A DNA stretch of 64,000 bases, taken from positions 15,395,786 through 15,459,785 of the forward strand of contig CM036762.1 in NCBI GenBank assembly GCA_020796225.1, given 5' to 3'. Made by a program: the position numbers and the translations under genes. Position 1 is the stretch's first letter; each line of letters starts with the position of its first letter. Positions 30,776-41,365 of the stretch are shown one piece after another. Source of the stretch: Arion vulgaris (taxonomy: Eukaryota; Mollusca; Gastropoda; Stylommatophora; Arionidae). The notes beneath the pieces are model-generated. The model did not search any database and was not told where the DNA came from. It worked only from the letters and a program-made list of their open reading frames with translations.

Positions 30776-31199
30776 TTTAGTGTATTCGGTACATACTAAA
30801 TATTACTCCCTTTGTTTCAGTTACAATATTAGTATCGTTGACCATAGTTTCAAGCATTAAGTGATTAGATGCTTATGGGAAGGGTTGTCATATTGACTTC
30901 TGCCCGTCATTTTACTTCTTTCAATTAGTTGGTGCCAGAAAACTCATTTGTTATTTTTCTGGCTTTTTTCGTGTTAATATTGTATAAATATCATTTTATA
31001 CATCATTAATTATTATTTTATTATTAGTAAGAATCATGCTAGAGCAAGCGCCAACAAACAAGTAATTTCGTATCTTGCATTGTAATCTGAGGGCTACATA
31101 ATTGTATACTTGAAAACAGATGCTAATGAATGGATGACATTAGTTATAGCTAGTGTGTGCTTTGAGTTTTAACTTAGTTTACATTTTGCTCTCATTTGT
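30776..31199. other. Intergenic, nothing recognised
   Basis: AT-rich, no supported feature. Confidence 0.4.
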
Positions 31200-31345
31200 A
31201 CGTCTTCTTTAGCTCTACATCAACCCCTTGTTAAACCATTCTTTGTGGTTGGTATGTAATTTGCAACTCAGGGCATGAGTTTGTTGTGTCAGTTAGGCAC
31301 CTAAAGACCTGTAGGCCAGCACATCTGGTTTCAACAATCTTATTT
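31200..31345 (-). mobile_element. SINE D fragment, strongly diverged
   Basis: Matches the 3' half of D only: CTTGTTAAACCATTCTTTGT, GTGTCAGTTAGGCACC and GTAGGCCAGCACATCTGG in plus-strand reading. Confidence 0.5.
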
Positions 31346-31774
31346 TTATATGTGTTTGTCTCCCTTCGTAGGACTCAACAAAATAAATAATAAATAACTG
31401 ACCTAGGGAAGACCATCTCTCTAGGTGAGCCATTGTCCCTTTAGCCACTGAACTGGTGGTCAAAGTTTCCCGAGTTCATTAATATCGTTTCCCGAGTTCA
31501 TTAATATCATTTCCGCATAATCGAAGAAGTTGTCCTGTATGTATCATTACCCCGCAATTACGCTACCACATGCACTAGCTAGAAAGTCTCAGCCATATTT
31601 TTAACCGTGCTACACACAACAATCTGTGTATATATATATAATAACATTATCATCCCGGGTATTAAATAGTGGTCAATTTCTCAGTCTGTGTTCCCTTCCA
31701 ATAATAATGACTTTTTGAAAATTTGCTATCTCATCAGTTAAGATCCATGTTTTAAATTTAAAGATGAAATGAAA
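31346..31774. other. Intergenic with one short duplication
   Basis: TTTCCCGAGTTCATTAATAT is repeated directly at about 31467-31509. Otherwise nothing recognised. Confidence 0.45.
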
Positions 31775-32015
31775 ATCGGGGTATATCCTTTACAGAACGT
31801 CACCATCAACCACAGTAAATGAGTTGTTGATTCTTCAGGCCCCACTTATACGTTCAGTAGTTTGCCATTGCTTTCTGAACGGTAAAGTCTATTTTTATTG
31901 TTTGTAAAAATCCACAGTGACAAATTGGCGTCCAAACTGCCTGCCGCTGAGTTTTAACAGGTACTCTTGGGTTGTTATCGAGCTCACTACCGATAAGCCA
32001 CAGACACCCACTTTT
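31775..32015 (-). mobile_element. SINE S1 copy (antisense)
   Basis: The minus strand has TGTGGCTTATCGGTAGTGAG, a degraded B-box, AAAAATAGACTTTACCGTTC, AGAAAGCAATGGCAAACTAC and GTAAAGGATATAC. One of the more complete S1 copies. Confidence 0.75.
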
Positions 32016-32105
32016 AAAGGTAGTAATTCTAAAATAAGAAACTAACATAATAACTGACAAGATCTTTACTCAAAAGGTGAACAAGCAAAATGAAACTATA
32101 CCAAT

Positions 32106-32312
32106 TGTTTGGTTTTTGTTTATTCCAGATCCAGAAGCACTTGAGCTTTCAGCTCTTGGCTCGGTGCCATGGACATTACAACCATTCGGCGCCATGAACA
32201 CTGTAAATCTGGAGAACTTGTGGCTTTTCTGCCAGCCAGCGGAATTGAACTGCATTCACAGGGGACTTGCCACCGCCGTCCACCGCGCTACGAACATGCT
32301 GGGCAGGTGGGC
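32106..32312 (-). mobile_element. SINE family S6 copy (antisense)
   Basis: The minus strand starts with a head CCCACCTGCCCAGCATG and the B-box-like GTTCAATTCCGCTGGC. It continues with AGAAAAGCCACAAGTTCTCC and ends ATGTCCATGGCACCGAGCC, AGTGCTTCTGGATC. Counterpart of the insertion at 52093-52296. Confidence 0.75.
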
Positions 32313-32599
32313 ATACCATTTGTTTAAAGACAGCATTCCAACTAGTCCATCCTCACAACACACATATTTACTTTCACTGTTATGAGAAAACACATGACTC
32401 AGTGAATGTATGTACCATTTAATTCATGAAACAAACTTTGGTAAATTGAGTAGCGCTGTGATCTGGCAACTCAGTGATAGGAGCTCCATCATCAGGCCCA
32501 TCTTAGCTTTGCTTTCAGAGTCATGACACATGCACCTTGACAATAACAAAACAACCAACTAAGAAATTAGTATACGTTGTAAGTTAAATTAAATAAACC
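32313..32599. other. Intergenic, nothing recognised
   Basis: No supported feature. Confidence 0.4.
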
Positions 32600-32870
32600 T
32601 TTATTCATACCTTAAGGTATATTGAGGAATACGGTGTTGTTCCATATTTTTCATTGACTGTCGGCATACAATAGGTAATGTGGTCAACATCACGCTGGTC
32701 ATCTTTACTTTCCAGTGCTTTTTCTGGTACCCAATTGAGACTGGATCGACCTGAGAGCTGTTACGGTTGGAAAAATGTTTCCCGCCCACTGTAGAATTGA
32801 ACCCGGACCACACACCTAAGAAGCAAGTTCACTAACAGCTACACTACAGTAGCTCTCTAGTATACACTAT
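32600..32870 (-). mobile_element. SINE S7 copy (antisense)
   Basis: The minus strand has a head with AGCTACTGTAGTGTAGCTG and GTGTGGTCCGGGTTCAATTC, then TCGATCCAGTCTCAATTGGG, AAGCACTGGAAAGTAAAG and GTTGACCACATTACC. The B-box GGTTCAATTC is well preserved. Confidence 0.72.
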
Positions 32871-32904
32871 ATAACTCATCAAATTGTAATTTGGTTGACT
32901 GATA

Positions 32905-33245
32905 CTACCATCAACATTGCACTTCGGCAAATAACCATGTGATGTGTGCTCTGATCTATTTCTTACACATGAAGATCTCAGTGGCAGTGCATGAGCTCTG
33001 TAGCACTGATGAGGGTTACCAATGTCAGTTAAAAGATTGGTAAAAATTTGTAGCATTAAAAGAAATTTGTATCAATTATTTTTGCAACGGTATGAGTTTT
33101 CCGGGTTACTATTATCGATTTGTCAAAGATTGATTTCAGGTATTCAACTTGAACACATTAGATCTAGGTTTGATCGTATGTCTCAGATAGGACTAGGTAT
33201 TCAATCTCACTTACTGAACTGGAATCACTGGAAAACAACCTTATC
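32905..33245 (-). mobile_element. SINE S2 copy (antisense)
   Basis: The minus strand carries GTGAGATTGAATACCTAG, CCTATCTGAGACATACG, GTTCAAGTTGAATACC and a 3' end ATGGTTATTTGCCGAAGTGC then AATG. Head decayed. Confidence 0.7.
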
Positions 33246-33319
33246 TAACTTAAAATAAATAGATAGCAAAATTAATTTCTCTTTCTCTACTTCCCAAATT
33301 GTAAATGTGTTGTCTCTTA

Positions 33320-33485
33320 AAGAGATAGAAAAGGTAGTTTGGCTAGAATGTACCGCAATGGTAAGGGACAGAAAATGTTGGATCCATTGCAGCTGACCTT
33401 CAATGGGAAGATGGTCATAATGAAGGAACCCACGACCTTTGACTCACAAGGTAAGGGCTTAACCACTTAGCCACAGAGACATCAG
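33320..33485 (-). mobile_element. tRNA-headed SINE, separate family
   Basis: The minus strand opens TCTGTGGCTAAGTGGTTAAG (good A-box) and reaches GGTCGTGGGTTCC (B-box-like). The body CATTATGACCATCTTCCC, CTGCAATGGATCC follows. No second copy recognised. Confidence 0.55.
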
Positions 33486-33889
33486 GTTTCAGGTACCTAA
33501 CTAAATATATTTGTAATAGTTATCTGATTAATTTTGATGCTGTATTTTGGAAACTACTGTTTGTTGTCTCTTAGTCTAGTCTAGGCTTCTTACTGTTTAT
33601 TTTGTATGTCTTCATACTTTCTGTCACTGCCAATACATTTGATATTACATTTAGAATTTCTAAATGAAACAATACAAAAATAGATTTAAAAAAATGCCAA
33701 ATCGGATTTATCTCTCTCAGTAGACTAGATGTGTTTATATGTGCCTGTGTGAATAAAATATACTTCAATGCTGAGTACCATTAATCTCATTTTAATGAAT
33801 ACATTTATTCACCTTAAGTCAATGGCCTTTGCAGTGCTGTTACTTAGTTCGATAGGAGCTGTGTGAAAGAGATAATAAATAATATCATT
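33486..33889. other. Intergenic, nothing recognised
   Basis: AT-rich, no supported feature. Confidence 0.4.
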
Positions 33890-34190
33890 ATTTGGATAGT
33901 GCAGAAGAAATACTATATATGTTCTGTAGAGAGATGGACAGAGAAGAAAACAGATCTATCCAGAAAGAACTCAAAATCAAAGAAAACTGGTTAATGCTAC
34001 AAATAAGAGGAAGAAAATTGAGGTATTTTGGACATATAAAAAGACACAAAGGGCTGAGAAGACCATCGTGGAAGGAGGCATACCGGCAAAGAGGAAGACC
34101 ACGGATCTAGTCTATGAGAGAGAAATTCTGAAGGACTGTGGGGGTGGCAAAGTTCTGCTCAAGACAAGCTATTTGATGATGGCAATTGGA
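33890..34190 (+). mobile_element. LINE-C 3' end, best copy
   Basis: Encodes REMDREENRSIQKELKIKEN, WLMLQIRGRKLRYFGHIKRH and KGLRRPSWKEAYRQRGRP: the RT-distal L-R-YFGH-x-x-R motif and the basic Gly/Arg patch. A deletion then removes the RRRWIQDV block, and the tail with AAGACAAGCTATTTGATGAT follows. Confidence 0.75.
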
Positions 34191-34235
34191 CATAATTATC
34201 TATACATGTTACATGTCCAAATATCACAGTGATTA

Positions 34236-34520
34236 GTAAGGATCATCATCATTGCACTCTAGGCAAGTCCATAGGTGTTCAGATCTCTTCCTCAACATTT
34301 CCATAAGCTTAAGGGGACTGATTATTCTAATTTTATCTTGTACCACTAGAAAATTGTTCTTGTCTGACTGTTCCTGGTTTCAGTCTTATTTCTTTCATTC
34401 TGGATAGGGATATGGATTAATATGTGTCTGTATCACTGCTGTGTCAACCAGTCAATCTCCTTGCTTACTGACTTTCACATCCACATGACCTGGCACAAAA
34501 ACTAAATATAATTGCACACA
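34236..34520 (-). mobile_element. LINE-H 3' end, degenerate (antisense)
   Basis: The minus strand shows TGCCAGGTCATGTGGATGTG (H-x-D-V-like) and AAGTAAGCAAGGAG, and ends GAGTGCAATGATGATGATCC. Coding no longer readable. Confidence 0.5.
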
Positions 34521-34990
34521 AATGTCATGAAACTTTGAAATAACAATAGCACACAATTAAGTCTTGATTATCTGGGAAGATTGTGGTTAGCAATGTCATA
34601 TATACTATTTTAAATTTCAGGATTAAACAACAATAGAAAGTAGAGATTTATTAGTAAAAAAACACTATAACTGGTGTACAAAAGGTGAAAGATCCCAATA
34701 TGAAGTAACATAATTTGATAAAGTATAAAAAATGACTTGATAAACATTCTTACTAAAAGTCATTCATCAACAAAGCATCTGTTGTTGTACTTTGTACAAC
34801 TACCTTACTTTGTGCTTTGATATCTCATCTTTGGTATGTAGTTTGGTGTATTATTTACACTATTATATAAAACTAATGTAATTGTATATAGTATGAAATA
34901 TATTGTCCTCCAGTCTATTGTAGCATGCCTGATAGTTTGATTAGAAATTGTAGTGAAGATAGCTACATAACTTATTATGTCTGTTCTATT
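34521..34990. other. Intergenic, nothing recognised
   Basis: AT-rich, no supported feature. Confidence 0.4.
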
Positions 34991-34995
34991 ATATT

Positions 34996-35275
34996 TCTTC
35001 TTCTTCGAACGCTCTATATTGACCACTAGTTAAACCACTCTTTGTGATTTGTATGTGATTTCAGCCTAAGAGTGATTATACTGTGTGCCAGTTATGCATC
35101 TACAAGTAGGCTAGCATATCCGATTTCTGCTACGCTTTTTATTTACTAGGGTAGCTTCTCTAGGCCCCTATCTCAGTTGCCTCTTACATGCGACATGATG
35201 TGACAACATGCCTTGTAGGTCACAGTGTTATATTCTTTGCTCCCTTTGCGGTTCCAGCAACACACAGGTGCTATT
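34996..35275 (-). mobile_element. SINE family D copy
   Basis: Plus-side start TTCTTCTTCTTCGAACGCTC (complement of the GAA tail), then CACTCTTTGTGATTTGTATG, TAAGAGTGATTATACTG, CAAGTAGGCTAGCATATCC, the core TTGCCTCTTACATGCGACAT with a small insertion, and the head GCTCCCTTTGCGG. Confidence 0.8.
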
Positions 35276-35489
35276 ATATTTAAGAAATATTATATTATCA
35301 AAAGCTTACCTGCATCTGATGCCTGAATGTATGCCTAATTTAGCAATGAAAAATAATGAAATAAATAAGAATTTGGATGACATGACTGATATACTTTATT
35401 ACTTAATTTTTCTGTCTTGATAACATGGACTAATTGAAATAACTACAAAATTATTTTGAAGTTCTCAGTTCAGAGTTTTGTATAGTGTC

Positions 35490-36145
35490 ATCGAAAAGTC
35501 TTGTTTTGGGTCCATGGTCCAAGTGTGTTGAAGAGGCTGTTGTGAACTACGTTGCTGTAATATTTCTTTTATATTGTCTATTCATCTGCTTCTATGTTTT
35601 CCTATGGTCTTTTATGAGTGTACAAATGTAGCAAAAGTGTTACGGTAAATGATGCTTTGTTGTTAAAAATAAATGGGGTGAAAGTATCAATATATCACAT
35701 AAAATGATAATAACAACATGATAGATGTCATACATAGGATTACTTCTAACTTTCTTGAATTTATTCATTGCAGATACACTATCACCATTCAATGTTCAAG
35801 TCTTGTAGGATAATTTTTTTTTAAGTACAGGGTGTTTTACAGATTTTTATGCAGCACTTTATTTCAAAAGTTTCAATTTTTGTTTTAATGCTTTCATTAT
35901 GGTCCATGATTGACATCTATAGGTTGCCACAGGAAAAATGCATGTCCTCAGAAGTTTTAATTTTGTTGCTTTGCTTGTGTTATGCAATACTTTCTTCATA
36001 CTAATGACCCTTTGAAATGCCATGCCTAGTCTCTTCTTACTTGTTTTGTATAATCTCTGTTGTTGTTAATTACAGAGCAAAGATATAACAAATTTGCAAT
36101 GTTTTCAATGTCTTCATTATTGATGGTAATTTGTATTAAAAAGAT
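35490..36145 (-). mobile_element. LINE RT C-terminal relic (antisense)
   Basis: The minus strand encodes KRLGMAFQRVISMKKVLHN, ATKLKLLRTCIFPVATYRCQ and SWTIMKALKQKLKLLK. This is the TKL-x-LLRT-x-VFP-x-x-x-Y-x-x-x-W order typical of LINE RTs. RWIDNIKEILQQRSSQQ follows near 35560. Stops and frameshifts present. Confidence 0.65.
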
Positions 36146-36185
36146 ATGCTACCAGGAACATTAAATACAATTTTTAAAAATATAC

Positions 36186-36316
36186 CTCATTAGCAGGTTG
36201 ATCAGAAGATGAACTAATTATTCGTTGTATATGGATCTGCTGTTCTGCTAACATTGCGTGCATGCTCTCTTGAAACACTTGAAGTTCTGAGTCCAGTTTA
36301 CCACGAAAGAATGTAT
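36186..36316 (-). CDS. Coding exon of an unrecognised gene (downstream of the pair)
   Basis: 131-bp exon between acceptor TCTTCTTCCATAG and donor GTATA on the minus strand. The first two bases complete the codon begun at 37339, giving Asp. It reads TFFRGKLDSELQVFQESMHA, MLAEQQIHIQRIISSSSDQP and ends in phase 0 after Glu. The peptide is strongly helical with Gln/Glu/Leu heptad-like spacing, probably a short coiled coil. No LINE motif. Following exons to the left were not found; a LINE relic fills 35490-36145. Confidence 0.5.
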
Positions 36317-36419
36317 CTATGGAAGAAGATTTCATAACATATTTCAATGATCTATCACCAAAATAAATGATGATTAAATAAATCAGAAAGTCACCAATAT
36401 CAACACAGAATGACTACTT

Positions 36420-36507
36420 AAACACGAGAAGATTACAAGTTGTTATTCTGTACCTCAGAACAGGACATAATCAACTCCGCAGCAACATATATGTGAACAG
36501 GCACCTT
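36420..36507 (+). mobile_element. LINE post-RNase-H fragment, copy 1
   Basis: Encodes QVVILYLRTGHNQLRSNIYV then NRH, the LRTGHN-x-LR motif found just after RNase H in I/Nimbus-like LINE proteins. Repeated at 36752-36823 on the far side of a SINE D. Confidence 0.65.
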
Positions 36508-36751
36508 CTTCTTCTTCGAACGCTCCATATTGACCATTTGTTAACCACTCTGTATGATCTATGCCTAAGAGCGATGTACATTGTGCAAGTTATGCACTTA
36601 CAACTAGGCCAGCACATCCGATTTCTGTAACACTTTTTATTTACTAGGGTAGCTTCACTAGGCCTTTACATCAGTCACTTCTTACAACATGCCATGTAGG
36701 TCGCAGTGGTACTATTCTTTGCTTCCTAGCGGGCCTTGGTACCACACAGGT
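36508..36751 (-). mobile_element. SINE family D copy
   Basis: TTCTTCTTCTTCGAACGCTC at the left, then TTATGCACTTACAACTAGGC, the core TCACTTCTTACAACATGCCA and head GCGGGCCTTGGTACCACAC. Flanked by the duplicated LINE fragment. Confidence 0.78.
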
Positions 36752-37165
36752 GAGAAGATTAAAGCAAGTTGTTATTCTGTACCTCAGAACAGGACACAAT
36801 CAACTCTGCAGCAATGTACATGTTTTCTTCTTCTTCTTCTTTGCGTTCGTTCTTACGACCAATTGTAATCACTCTTTGTGATGTTTGATCTTTGCCAAGA
36901 ACGTGTATACGTTGCACATTGGTTTGTAGGCCCCTAAACGCATAGACTTCTACACGTTTAGGACACATGCATCCAATTTCAGCCAAACCTCCTTAGTCGC
37001 CTCTTACGACATGCGTGGCAGGTAACAGTGGTTCTATTCTTTACACCCCAAATTTGGGCCCGGTAACCACTCGGGCGCAATGTACATGTGAACAGGCACC
37101 AAAGATTGCAGAGCAGATACTTCAAGACTCCAGTGAAGATGATATACTGAGGCAAACTCACTAGC
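36752..37165 (+). mobile_element. LINE post-RNase-H fragment, copy 2, split by SINE E
   Basis: Repeats QVVILYLRTGHNQLCSNVHV, is interrupted by SINE E (36824-37077) and resumes with NRHQRLQSRYFKTPVKMIY. Read through, it matches copy 1 at about 90 percent by eye. Confidence 0.65.
36824..37077 (-). mobile_element. SINE family E copy with 12-bp target duplication
   Basis: The minus strand opens CGCCCGAGTGGTTACCGGGC, then GTAAAGAATAGAACCACTG, core CATGTCGTAAGAGGCGACTA, TTGGCTGAAATTGGATGCA, TGTAGAAGTCTATGCGTTTA, GGCAAAGATCAAACATCACA and a GAAGAAGAA tail. Direct repeats CAATGTACATGT lie at 36812-36823 and 37078-37089. Full-length reference copy. Confidence 0.9.
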
Positions 37166-37338
37166 CTAGTGAAGCTGCAACGGAAAGAAAACTATACTGA
37201 CCGCTGTGTTAACTACAAAAGACAGTGAAGTTTATACAAGAGACAACATTAAATATATAGAAAATATTTCAAGCAATCAAAAGCAAGGAAGGAAACAAAT
37301 AGACAAAAATAATAATTTTAAATGATACCTATACATAC

Positions 37339-37596
37339 CAAATTGACAAAGTATAGTATCTAAATTATAGCTTCCAGTACTGTCTGTTCTTTCTGTGCAA
37401 ATGTCTACATCAAATAGGTTTTCATCATTTGTTGGATTCTGCTCGACAGACATTGGCTGTGTCATCTGTTTGAAAACATCTGGGTAGCTGTCTAACAAAT
37501 AGCAGTCATCTTGACTTTTATACCCTATATCACTACAAGTGCTCATCATGATCTTCCCTCTAATGTCATCAGATGATGGCAATGAGAGGTTTGATT
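37339..37596 (-). CDS. Coding exon of an unrecognised gene (upstream of the pair)
   Basis: 258-bp exon between acceptor AAAAACCCTCTCAG and donor GTATGT on the minus strand. It encodes SNLSLPSSDDIRGKIMMSTC, SDIGYKSQDDCYLLDSYPDV, FKQMTQPMSVEQNPTNDENL and a stretch ending SYNLDTILCQF. It is acidic and Ser/Asp-rich, probably unstructured, with no membrane or signal segment. Phase 2 at entry and phase 1 at exit fit the exon at 36186-36316 exactly. An ATG at 37580-37582 could be a start, but the acceptor suggests earlier exons to the right. Confidence 0.5.
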
Positions 37597-37789
37597 CTGA
37601 GAGGGTTTTTGTGTGTGTGTATCAAGTCTATTATGTCAAGTTGGCTATAACAGAAATAAGATAATGTTAATATATATTCACAAATTTAATCTAAATTAAT
37701 GTCACCTGCTTAGAAAGTGAATTAAACAATAGAACAAAGAGGATTACTACATGATACAATTCTTTAAATACTAAATGCAAGAGCACTGT

Positions 37790-37945
37790 ACTGGTGACCA
37801 AAGAAGAATAGTAAACTAACAAAGAACAAGTGTCGTTAGTTGCCACACGCTGAGTGACATACTGAGGAGGAAATCTGAGAACTTATGGACTAATTGGTTG
37901 GATGTGCAGTGATGATGATCCAATGACTAAACTAATCAATAAATA
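37790..37945 (+). mobile_element. LINE-H 3' tip
   Basis: Reads GTTGCCACACGCTGAGTGAC, GAACTTATGGACTAATTGG and TGTGCAGTGATGATGATCCA followed by a short AATC tail. Same 3' end as 18685 and 52297-52530. Confidence 0.65.
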
Positions 37946-38295
37946 CTAAATTCAGCTACAAAATATAGTGATAAAGATTCATTCTAATTCTTTGTCCATT
38001 ACATATGTCATGTGGGTACTGATAATCTTAATGTCACCTATTTCCAGATATGTCTGTTATTGGCTTTCTTGTGAATGTCAGTTACACTTAGGTTTGTCTA
38101 CTCTTTAACAATAAATTTACCCTTTAACGATTCATTAAAGAATAATTTTAACTAGCCCTGAAGATCTGGTTAGACTGGTTAGACCGGTCAGGCCATTGAA
38201 GAAAGATCAGACCATATATGGCTTCCTGTTCCTCCAGGTTGGGATTGGGAGGGGAATTGGCTTGGAACTAACAATCTAATCCGGTAAAACTCTTT
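37946..38295. other. Intergenic, little recognised
   Basis: Contains CCAGGTTGGGATTGGGAGG, which resembles LINE coding adjacent to the next entry; otherwise nothing supported. Confidence 0.35.
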
Positions 38296-38515
38296 TTGTT
38301 ATGGAAGCAGCAAGGCAGACACTACCTATTCACAGTCAGAAAGAACTACCAGAGTCAATGATTTATGACTGGAAGTAGTAAAAGGAGAAAGGAAACTGAA
38401 ACAAATGAATCATAGCTGAAACACAATACAGAAGACGGCAGATGAATTGTGTGCTGTTATTCGTGTCCTAAGTACCAAGGGCGTCATAAGCGAGAAAGAG
38501 AATAAGGTCTAGTCA
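38296..38515 (+). mobile_element. LINE C-terminal relic
   Basis: Reads PGSSKRRKETETNES-like, then CPKYQGRHKREKE. The nearest relative is 53500-53710 with CCPKRQVCHRH. Decayed. Confidence 0.45.
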
Positions 38516-38519
38516 CATT

Positions 38520-40672
38520 TATATGACTGTTGTTTTTTCTTCATTACCGATTGTGGGCCCTCATATGACCCATATTTCACAATAATGTGTGATGAACACC
38601 TTGATTTTGACCATGTCTATGTATGTAACGCTATCTAAAGAAGCGGAGACTGCACTAATAAAATGGGAAGCAGTGAGTCCTAGGATAATCACAGCAACAT
38701 TCAGAACCACCAAAAAGAAAGTATTCTTGAATGTGACCCAGTGTTATGCACCTACCAATGATAAAGAGGAAAAAGTAAAAGAGGAATTTTACATAAAACT
38801 TCAAAATACTATAGGTAATCAGAGAAATGGGAACATCAAAATTCTGATGGGTGACCCCAATGCCAAAATAGGTTCGGACAACATAGGCTATGAGGAGATC
38901 ATGGGGAAACACGGACTAGGAATAATGAACGAAAATGGAGAACTATTCACTAATTTCTGTGCAGCAAATCAATACGTCATAGGTGGAAGTGTCTTTCCAC
39001 ATAAAAGAATACATAAAGCAACCTGGGTATCACCAGATCACAGAACAGAAAATCAAATTGACCACATATGCATAAACAAGAAATTCAGGTCATCTCTACA
39101 AGATGTAAGGGTCCTAAGGGGGCAGATGTAGATTCGGATCACCATTTGCTGATAAGTAAAATTAAACTGAAGCTTAAGCGATACATAACATCCCATGAAC
39201 ATAGACACCAATATAATGTAGGATACCTCAGAAGTCAAGAAACAAAGGAACAGTTCACGGTCACAGTCTCTAATAAGTATGAGGTGTTGCGGCAATTAGA
39301 AGATGAGGTGAGTGCGGAAGAATGCTGGCAGCAAGCCAAAAATATTTGGAATGAAACATGCACAGAGGTATTAGGAAAGAAGGAGCGGAATCATAAGGCA
39401 TGGATAACTCCAGAAACTCTCAAGGAAATAGAAGAAAGGAAAAGAGGAAAGCAGATTTAAATAATAGCAAAACTAGAACTGCCAAAGCCATAGCCCAGGA
39501 AAAGTACACAGAAGCTAGCAAGAAAGTGAAGAAACAAATAAAGTTAGATAAAAGACAATACGTAGAAGATCTAGCAAGAGAAGCAGAGGTAGCTGCAGGA
39601 AAAGGAAACCTTAGGGATCTTTACAATATCACTAGAAAGCTAGCAGGAAAATACAGACCATCAAATGGGTTGATCAAAAATAGTAGTGGGGAAACTATCA
39701 CTAATGTTAGAGACCAAATGGAAAGATGGATGGAATACTTCAAGGAACTCCTGAACAGACCAGCACCTACAAACCCCCAGATATCCAACCGGCAGAAATT
39801 GACTTGGACATCAACTGTGAGAAACCATCCAAGGAGGAGATTAGTAAAGCCATTAAACTTTTAAAAGATAGAAAAGCGGCCGGTCCAGATGGTATTCCAG
39901 CAGAGGCGGTTAAAGCCAACATAAACACATCCACAGAAATACTGTATAAATTATTTAGCAGAATCTGGGAGACCGAAGAAATACCAGCAAACTGGAGAGA
40001 AGGATACCTGGTGAAGCTACCAAAGAAAGGGGACCTTCAGAAGTGTGAAAACTATAGGGGAATAATGCTGTTGTCAGTACCTGGGAAAATACTAAGCAGA
40101 GTCATCCTGGAGAGACTGAGAGATGCCATCGATATAAAGCTAAGAGATGAACAGGCAGGCTTCCGACCAAATAGATCCTGTGCTGACCAGATAGCCACAT
40201 TACGTATAATAATAGAGCAAAGTATTGAATGGAAATCCCAACTTTATATCGGATTTGTTGATTATGAGAAGGCTTTTGACAGTATTGATAGGAAAACCCT
40301 TTGGAAATTAATGAGGCATTATGGAATCCCACAGAAAATTATTAACCTAATAAAAGCAACATATACAGATATGAAATGTAGAGTTCTTCATGAAGGTAAA
40401 CTAACAGATACTTTTGGAATAGAAACAGGAGTGCGTCAGGGATGTCTTCTATCACCTTTGTTGTTCTTACTGACAATAGACTGGATTATGAAGACCACAG
40501 TAACTAACACCAGAAATGGAATCCAATGGACTCTGACAGAGCAACTAGATGATCTGGACTTCGCTGATGATATAGCCCTTCTGTCACATACACGAAATCA
40601 GATGCAGGATAAGCTTAACACATTGAATCAAAGGTCCCAGCAACTAGGGCTGAACATTCATAAGGAAAGACA
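38520..40672 (+). mobile_element. LINE-A, 5' part: endonuclease and RT domains
   Basis: A non-LTR retrotransposon coding region read in several frames. 38640-39120 carries the C-terminal half of an AP-like endonuclease (CYAPTNDKEEKV, the GDPNAKIG motif, TWVSPDHRTENQIDHICI); SDHHLL follows after a frameshift near 39120. A linker (39430-39780, another shift at each end) carries KKVKKQIKLDKRQYVEDLAR. The RT then runs 39726-40676 with AAGPDGIPAE, FVDYEKAFDSID (motif A Asp), GVRQGCLLSP and DLDFADDIALL (motif C FADD). The endonuclease N-terminus is missing, so the copy is 5'-truncated and, with three frameshifts, dead. The RT frame is cut by the Penelope-like insertion. Clade uncertain (RTE- or Jockey-like). 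Confidence 0.9.
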
Positions 40673-40945
40673 GTGAAACACGTACAAACAAAGTACTATA
40701 GTTTTACAAAATACATAAACAGTGACGATAAACAGCAACGTTTCGACCAACAAGGTCTTTATCAAGCAAACGAACAAACAGGAGTGACAAATTAAAATGA
40801 AACACAAATGGACGACCAAATACCAACGTATCTAAGGAAAATCTGGAATAAAAACGAATAACGAAATAAATGTAACACAAAAACACACATAAAAACTAGA
40901 AATAGAAAAGAAACAATGAAACATCTAGTAAATATATAACTTGAA

Positions 40946-41092
40946 TACATGCAACATATACCCATATAGATTATAAAGCATGGGAAGAGAAAGTACTAAG
41001 AAGCATAAGAATGTAATACATGCAACATATACCCATAGAGATTACAAAGCATTGGAAGAGAAAGTACTAAGAAGCATAAGAATGTAATACGT
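40946..41092. repeat. 71-bp tandem duplication within the Penelope-like element
   Basis: ATGCAACATATACCCATA recurs 71 bp apart (TGCAACATAT at 40950 and 41021), each followed by GAAGAGAAAGTACTAAGAAG. Lies between the GIY-YIG remnant and the terminal repeat. Confidence 0.9.
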
Positions 41093-41365
41093 TGAGCCCG
41101 CGTGGTCGCAAGGTACCATACAAAGAAATCAACCGATTCTCCAGAGCAAATCGACTACGATCATCAGAGGAACATGATCGGATGGCTGTGACCTGGACAT
41201 CGCAAGCTCCTGAATGGCCAGTATCATTGAAATGGGTAGCTACAGGGTCACAGAGCATTGGCGTATATCGCGCAAGTGTTGGGCGAATCGGTCACTGAGT
41301 CTCCTGCCGGTTTCCCAATATAGGCCTTGTTGCACCGCTTGCAGATAATGGCATAGATAATATTA
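41067..41365 (-). pseudogene. GIY-YIG endonuclease remnant of the Penelope-like element
   Basis: In a frame different from the RT, the minus strand reads NIIYAIICKRCNKAYIGK, the GIY-YIG core variant with Cys-x2-Cys used by Penelope-like elements. After another shift, 41067-41258 gives THFNDTGHSG, LENRLISLYGTLRPRGLN, where Glu of the LE pair and the GLN ending match the family pattern. Two frame changes separate it from the RT, so the endonuclease is not expressed as a fusion. Confidence 0.8.
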
